Source of the DNA: PNAI01 sp964575715
Lineage (GTDB): Bacteria > Pseudomonadota > Alphaproteobacteria > Rhizobiales > Xanthobacteraceae
Direction: 5' to 3'
NCBI GenBank assembly: GCA_964575715.1
Contig: CAZNSG010000266.1
Span: 1 to 16,176 of the forward strand
Length of the DNA: 16,176 bases
Shown here: one piece after another, positions 13,751 to 16,176 of the stretch
Layout of the letters: each line of letters starts with the position of its first letter
Position numbering within the stretch: position 1 is the first letter of the stretch
Made by a program: the position numbers and the translations under genes
The notes under the pieces: generated by a model
What the model was told of the DNA's origin: nothing
The model's database searches: none
The model's input: only the letters and a program-made list of their open reading frames with translations

Positions 13751-14243
13751 GGCATGTTCCTTCATGCGTCATGCACGCTCACCTGCGCTACAATTGCCAG
13801 TCCGCAGCAGGTGCTCTTAGCCACTCTCGCACCCGGTAGTTGCCCTATTAGTCGGTGTCGTCGGCCCACGTTGCCTGGTACAGCCCCAAAGTATCGATCT
13901 GCGTCGTTCAGGTCCGGTCCCTTGACGCGGACATCCAGCGAAGTGCTTCCCCATCATGGCAAACCTCTGTCGCTGAAAGCTTAAGCAGACGAGATCACTG
14001 TTCACCGAAAATCACGAGCCCATTTTCAATTGTATCGACCCAAACTGCGACATCTGCCGTGCGACCAACGAAGCTGTGCCTAAAGCGACGCTTACCTCTT
14101 CCATCGTCGTAGTTTGTGCCGTTACCATGCCTCTTCGTAAGACCGGAGGCGGATATCTGGATCCTAACGGCGAGCGTCGTTTTTTTAGTCAATAATCCCA
14201 AACTACCAATGTTGGCGTCCACTCAATGTCCACATAATTAGCT
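13751..14243. other. Gene-poor region between divergent units
   Basis: About 490 nt without a gene I can support. On its left edge GCATG (13752-13756) and CATGC (13763-13767) form a hairpin whose loop is exactly the ribosome-binding site of the DUF2924 fragment. CACCTGC (13780-13786) and GCAGGTG (13807-13813) form a further 7-bp inverted repeat. The rest should contain promoters for the minus-strand recombinase operon and the plus-strand gene at 14256. A 75-codon minus-strand frame at 13995-14222 resembles nothing I know. Confidence 0.4.
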
Positions 14244-14248
14244 GGAGG
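14244..14248 (+). promoter_or_regulatory. Ribosome-binding site fixing a TTG start
   Basis: GGAGG, 7 nt before the TTG at 14256. It is a consensus-quality site at ideal spacing and decides the start in the absence of a nearby ATG. Confidence 0.75.
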
Positions 14249-14255
14249 TGCTGGC

Positions 14256-15845
14256 TTGAAAGCGACGAAGGCGGAAATCATTCGGCTGGCGCAGCTAGCC
14301 AAGAAGGATATCGCAAACGGTCGCCTGTCTAAGAATGCCCAACAGGCGGTTGATGCACTCGCGGATTATTCGAACGCTGCGATCGAATTGCTTGAACTCG
14401 CATTAGCGGAAGCTGCGAAAGAGCGATCGAATGAGCCGCTCGTCGCGTCCTTCAGTTTTTTATTTGGTCAAGCGTTGGAAAGCCTTCGTCTTGACATCGA
14501 GTCGGGCTATAAGACGGCATCAGACATCGCCGAAAAAGTTCGGAAGCGTTTGCTAACCGCGAGCGACGCTGGTGAGTCTGATCCATCGACTATCTTGTCT
14601 CTGGTTCAGTGTTTTGGTGCCGCCAAACTTGATCTTGGAGATGAATTGCGTGGCGGTGTCGAGCATTTGCTAAAAGAGGTTGGCGAGACAGAGGCGGGCG
14701 ACTTTGATCCCGCTGATCTGTTTGGCTTCGTTGGAGACCTCGCTAAGCAAGCCAATGGCGATGTGTTCGCGCTCTATTCTATCCTAGCGGAGAGTTCGGA
14801 AGGGATACCCGAAGAGCACCGCGCCGCCATGGCCACAGCGCTCTTGTTTTCTGGCGAATCAGCCGCCGTCGAGGCGTCTTTAGGCTGGCTGTTGGACCCG
14901 GCCGCACGTGTTCGGCAAGCCATCGCTGCCGCGCTTGAGGATGCCGCGCGTAAAAGCAAAGTCACACCGATCATGCTGCGCCGTATGATCACGATGCGTA
15001 ATTGGCTGCCGGAAGATAGTCGCTCTTCACTTGACTCTGCTATTGCCACCGCACGCCGGAAAGGCGTGTCGCCCGCCCAATGGGATGATGTTGAGGTGCG
15101 CGAAATCGTAACAACCGGCGTCGACGGCTCGGGTGCGATCGGTGTGCTCACGCATTGCCGCAAAAAGCGCAAGAATGTCCTTGGCAGTCTGGTGCTTAAG
15201 TTCGGCTTCGGTGTGCGCGATGCATGGGCACGGGAAGGAATGACGCAGAAGGAGATTGACGACACATATGTCGAAGCCGGTCTTATCGATCAATTTACGA
15301 TCACTCCAGACTTTATAGGAAGTGCAGTAGGCCACTTCCTGGTACTCGGACATCAGACTGGCTTGATGCCGCCGTTTGGGCTGGTTAATTTTCTCGAAGC
15401 CGTCGGCGTCTCTTCGGTCCAGCCTGAACTGAAAAGCGTAGAGTCGCTACTCGATGCAATGGCGGAAGGTAGTAAGCTTGGAACCGACGCATTCCAAAAC
15501 CTGTTGGTGAAGGATTTTAGCCTCGCAGGCGATTACTTCTTCATGGATAGTTGGTTCGAAGCTGGCGACAAGGTCGACGTGGTGTTGACGGACAATCACG
15601 ATGCACGCAAGAAACGCGAGGCTCTCATAATTGAGAAGGTGCTCGAACCACGACGCGAATGGTGGACGCAAGTGGCGGCATGGGCTGCCTATATTTTGTA
15701 TCGGGCTGAGAACGATGAAAGATGGCAGGATTTCTATGCTGCGGTATTGGCCATGGTTAAAGCGCGCCCGCTTGACGAAATTTCACTGATGAAAAAGGTT
15801 GCGGAGCAGACGGTGTTGGCATGGGAAGCACGACAGATTGGCTAA
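14256..15845 (+). CDS. Unrecognised 529-residue helical protein, probable element cargo
   Basis: I do not recognise this family. The start is a TTG backed by a consensus GGAGG 7 nt upstream. The protein appears soluble: no signal peptide and no membrane segment. Residues 1-100 are strongly helical and charged (IIRLAQLAKKDIANGRL, then IELLELALAEAAKE). Residues ~190-270 contain HEAT-like helix pairs (LLDPAARVRQAIAAALEDA). Residues ~285-320 include a basic strand-rich patch (THCRKKRKNVLGSLVLKFG). A second half at ~320-529 contains VGHFLVLGHQTGLMPPFG, an acidic loop at DNHDARKKRE and a C-terminal helical stretch with many Trp/Tyr (EWWTQVAAWAAYILY). No nuclease, NTPase or HTH motif is evident. It is the only gene in its element not explained by mobility, and is divergent from the recombinase operon. 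A binding or scaffold role would fit HEAT-like architecture; that is inference. Confidence 0.75.
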   Translation: MKATKAEIIRLAQLAKKDIANGRLSKNAQQAVDALADYSNAAIELLELALAEAAKERSNEPLVASFSFLFGQALESLRLDIESGYKTASDIAEKVRKRLLTASDAGESDPSTILSLVQCFGAAKLDLGDELRGGVEHLLKEVGETEAGDFDPADLFGFVGDLAKQANGDVFALYSILAESSEGIPEEHRAAMATALLFSGESAAVEASLGWLLDPAARVRQAIAAALEDAARKSKVTPIMLRRMITMRNWLPEDSRSSLDSAIATARRKGVSPAQWDDVEVREIVTTGVDGSGAIGVLTHCRKKRKNVLGSLVLKFGFGVRDAWAREGMTQKEIDDTYVEAGLIDQFTITPDFIGSAVGHFLVLGHQTGLMPPFGLVNFLEAVGVSSVQPELKSVESLLDAMAEGSKLGTDAFQNLLVKDFSLAGDYFFMDSWFEAGDKVDVVLTDNHDARKKREALIIEKVLEPRREWWTQVAAWAAYILYRAENDERWQDFYAAVLAMVKARPLDEISLMKKVAEQTVLAWEARQIG

Positions 15846-16120
15846 CTGAGACTTCTTCCGTTGGCACAAACCGCCAGCGACGCAGTCGTCAGGTAGCGGC
15901 GGGATCCTGAGCAAAAGCGGACGTGCTAGACCGGCAGGCGGCACAAATGCGGAGAGAGACCGAGCTCGAGTCCTATATGCCTACCACGTAGTCACGTCCT
16001 AACCGCCGCGCTGGGTGTGTGTCCGCTGTTCGCAGCTCGTGCGCGAAAAGTATCTAGGGCCCCGATTTTGCTGAATCACCGGAAATTCATTCGATATTTC
16101 CAAGATATAATTTGCACTGA
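15846..16120. other. Non-coding tail before the tRNA-like repeat
   Basis: No gene is supported. Short hairpins occur: CCGC/GCGG with an inner CGAC-gca-GTCG just after the stop of the preceding gene (about 15868-15901), GCTG-TTCG-CAGC (16025-16036), and GGAAAT/ATTTCC (16081-16086/16096-16101). The first could terminate transcription but lacks a T run. Confidence 0.35.
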
Positions 16121-16155
16121 CATTCCTGAGTTCGAATCCTCCCGCCCCAGCCAGC
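16121..16155 (+). repeat. tRNA-Gln 3'-end-like fragment, right copy of direct repeat (candidate att)
   Basis: Matches 10536-10570 at 29 of 35 bases with no gap, including cgccccagccagc exactly and the T-loop TTCGAAT. The T-stem no longer pairs and there is no 5' tRNA half nearby, so it is a fragment, not a gene. The best reading is the distal attachment site of an element integrated at tRNA-Gln; an alternative is the 3' end of a different, lost tRNA with the same acceptor end. Confidence 0.55.
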
Positions 16156-16176
16156 CAGTTTGGTCTCTGTCCCGAA

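Noticed and set aside
13995..14222. 75-codon minus-strand frame upstream of the unknown gene
   Set aside because: No ribosome-binding site or recognisable motif. It may be a remnant, but cannot be supported as a gene.

Overview
The window looks like accessory DNA from an alphaproteobacterium, most likely in the Rhizobiales/Bradyrhizobium range. This rests on GC-rich codon use, the serine recombinase/DUF2924/DUF3489 trio common in that class, a HAF-repeat autotransporter and the tRNA sequences. The genus is an inference; no ribosomal or core gene is present to test it.

Layout. (1) 1-2162: a HAF-repeat autotransporter-like surface protein whose first ~130 bases carry two IS-like direct repeats, so its native 5' end seems to have been replaced. 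(2) 2402-2518: a decayed tRNA-Arg(CCT) with a ~43-nt insertion after the anticodon arm. (3) 2612-3472: a TacA/TacT-type toxin-antitoxin pair (ribbon-helix-helix antitoxin, GNAT acetyltransferase toxin) with a possible operator palindrome. (4) 3560-9170: two large NTP-driven nucleic-acid enzymes in the same orientation. The first fuses a TOTE-type archaeo-eukaryotic primase to an SF2 helicase; the second is a SWIM-zinc-finger SNF2 ATPase with a ~260-residue C-terminal extension. Together with the TA pair they are the best candidate for a conflict/defence module here. (5) 9238-10359: a tyrosine integrase on the minus strand. (6) 10494-10568: an intact tRNA-Gln(TTG). (7) 10569-16155: a probable second mobile element, bounded by the 3' end of tRNA-Gln and an imperfect copy of it (29 of 35 bases) at 16121-16155. 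It carries a minus-strand operon (DUF3489, DUF2924, large serine recombinase) and one unrecognised 529-residue protein as apparent cargo.

The most unusual signal is non-coding. Seven consecutive, unrelated stem-loops fill 13405-13611 directly upstream of the DUF3489 ribosome-binding site, and a truncated second DUF2924 reading frame (13616-13750) lies just upstream of them. This looks like a structured RNA leader or a complex DNA site serving the recombinase operon. I do not recognise it as a described element.

As a whole the region reads as accreted mobile DNA between tRNA genes: a helicase/primase plus TA island with its own integrase, abutting a serine-recombinase element at tRNA-Gln.
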